This document shows, piece after piece, positions 5,388 through 5,765 of a stretch of DNA of 5,765 nt. A program made the translations under genes and the position numbers. This DNA is from an uncultured Eubacteriales bacterium. Lineage in GTDB: Bacteria; Bacillota; Clostridia; Oscillospirales; Oscillospiraceae. The notes under the pieces are model-generated. The model saw only the letters and a list, made by a program, of their open reading frames with translations, searched no databases and had not been told where the DNA came from. The stretch covers positions 1 to 5,765 of the forward strand of contig CABQNH010000059.1 of assembly GCA_902465435.1 (NCBI GenBank), in the 5' to 3' direction. How positions within the stretch are numbered: the stretch's first letter is position 1; every line of letters starts with the position of its first letter.

Positions 5388-5488
5388 CACTAGCCCCCTT
5401 GGGGCATGCCCATGGCCGAGCCTATAGGCTCATCGAAAAGTCTGCCAACCGCGCAGCTTTCACGGGCTGCCCCTAAAGGGGCTTTTGT
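5388..5488. other. Palindrome-dense non-coding segment inside the IS
   Basis: Between the tnpA stop and the right-end hairpin no gene is visible, but several short inverted repeats follow one another. They are GCCCC/GGGGC (5393-5397 with 5401-5405), the overlapping palindrome GGGCATGCCC (5402-5411), and the perfect palindrome GAGCCTATAGGCTC (5418-5431). GCAGC/GCTGC (5453-5457 with 5466-5470) and GCCCCT/AGGGGC (5469-5482) follow. This may be a structured 3' untranslated RNA of tnpA or a non-coding RNA of the element. The sequence alone cannot decide. Confidence 0.5.
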
Positions 5489-5494
5489 TTATTT
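5469..5494 (+). terminator. Plus-strand terminator inside the IS, facing pnp
   Basis: GCCCCT (5469-5474) pairs with AGGGGC (5477-5482) around a 2-base gap; in practice the loop opens to about 4 bases. TTTTGTTTATTT follows on the plus strand. It would stop transcripts running from pnp into the element antisense to tnpA. On the minus strand it lies just after the tnpA stop codon but has no T-run following it. Confidence 0.5.
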
Positions 5495-5765
5495 GCCCTC
5501 TGTTATTGGCTGACCCGTAAACGGGTCTACATGCTCCTTTATACTCATTTGGTCGTCTGTGTAATCTTCCTGTAGCTGATTTCGGATATACTCTTGGATT
5601 GCCTTCCTGTTCGCTCCTACTGTACTTACATAATAGCCCCGGCACCAGAAATGCCGGTTCCCATACTTGTACTTAAGGTGCGCGTACTTCTCGAAAATCA
5701 TTAGGCTGCTCTTTCCTTTGAGGTAACCCATAATCTGTGCTACACTGTATTTCGGCGGTATCGAT
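5489..5765 (-). CDS. tnpA: IS200/IS605-family transposase TnpA (Y1 HUH type), N-terminus outside the window
   Basis: About 91 residues of a protein usually near 150 residues are visible. The reading frame stays open to the right edge, beginning SIPPKYSVAQI, so the gene is cut by the window and not by mutation. Family landmarks are the block MGYLKGKSSLMIFEKYAHLK, then FWCRGYYVSTVG, then EYIRNQ. In EYIRNQ the Tyr (codon 5590-5588) matches the single catalytic nucleophile, and the Gln four residues later (5578-5576) matches the conserved metal-binding Gln of IS608 TnpA. The HUH motif, expected just before the first visible residues, is not in the window. The enzyme cuts and rejoins single-stranded DNA ends of the element at replication forks, forming a 5'-phosphotyrosine link. 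The part seen has no frameshift and looks functional. The ATG at 5731 is internal, not the start. Confidence 0.93.
   Translation of the reverse strand, partial: SIPPKYSVAQIMGYLKGKSSLMIFEKYAHLKYKYGNRHFWCRGYYVSTVGANRKAIQEYIRNQLQEDYTDDQMSIKEHVDPFTGQPITEGK

Larger units (their letters stand above)
5345..5765 (-). mobile_element. IS200/IS605-family insertion sequence, right part only
   Basis: The element contains the C-terminal part of an IS200-type TnpA on the minus strand and a terminal-type hairpin beyond its 3' end. There is no tnpB between tnpA and the right-end hairpin, so this looks like a tnpA-only IS200 form. The exact right boundary is not certain; it should fall between about 5338 and 5360, just beyond the foot of the hairpin. 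The left end lies outside the window. Such elements move as single-stranded circles, have no terminal inverted repeats and make no target duplication, which fits what is seen here. Confidence 0.85.

Noticed and set aside
5360..5482. A CRISPR-like set of repeats
   Set aside because: The palindromes differ from one another and have no constant spacing, so they are hairpins of an insertion sequence end and not an array.

Overview
The window looks like chromosomal DNA from a low-to-mid GC Gram-positive anaerobe. My best guess is Clostridia, Oscillospiraceae/Ruminococcaceae-like. This rests on a DivIVA-type protein, a LytR-CpsA-Psr (LCP) cell-wall enzyme, strong AGGAGG-type Shine-Dalgarno (SD) sites, sigma-A promoters with extended -10 boxes, and an IS200-type transposase. 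The species cannot be named from the sequence alone.

Layout. Positions 1-84 hold two tandem hairpins; the second probably ends a plus-strand gene lying to the left of the window. A DivIVA-like coiled-coil gene (168-761) and an LCP gene (1084-2328) lie on the minus strand, each behind its own promoter. The gap between them (762-1083) holds the DivIVA promoter, a weak terminator candidate and an unexplained inverted repeat. The divergent gap 2329-2717 holds the LCP promoter and leader on the minus strand, and the rpsO promoter and a structured 5' leader on the plus strand. The classical rpsO-pnp pair (ribosomal protein S15 and polynucleotide phosphorylase) occupies 2718-5280. The two genes are separated by a terminator/attenuator-like hairpin and a long stem-loop directly upstream of pnp. 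A strong terminator closes the unit at 5304-5340. From about 5345 to the right edge is the right part of an IS200/IS605-family element. Its tnpA is on the minus strand and its N-terminus is cut by the window edge.

How it fits together. The left half is envelope and division machinery: attachment of glycopolymers to peptidoglycan, and a polar/septal scaffold-like protein. The right half is translation and RNA decay. The most interesting content is non-coding. Both rpsO and pnp have leaders in which an upstream pyrimidine-rich segment can pair either inside a leader helix or with the gene's own SD. This is the layout expected for autoregulation by S15 and by PNPase. The IS200 end has a right-end hairpin with a single unpaired T on the transposase-sense strand, as known for IS608-type recognition, and an unusually palindrome-dense 3' region. 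All core genes belong to known families. I see no clear evidence of a wholly new protein system.
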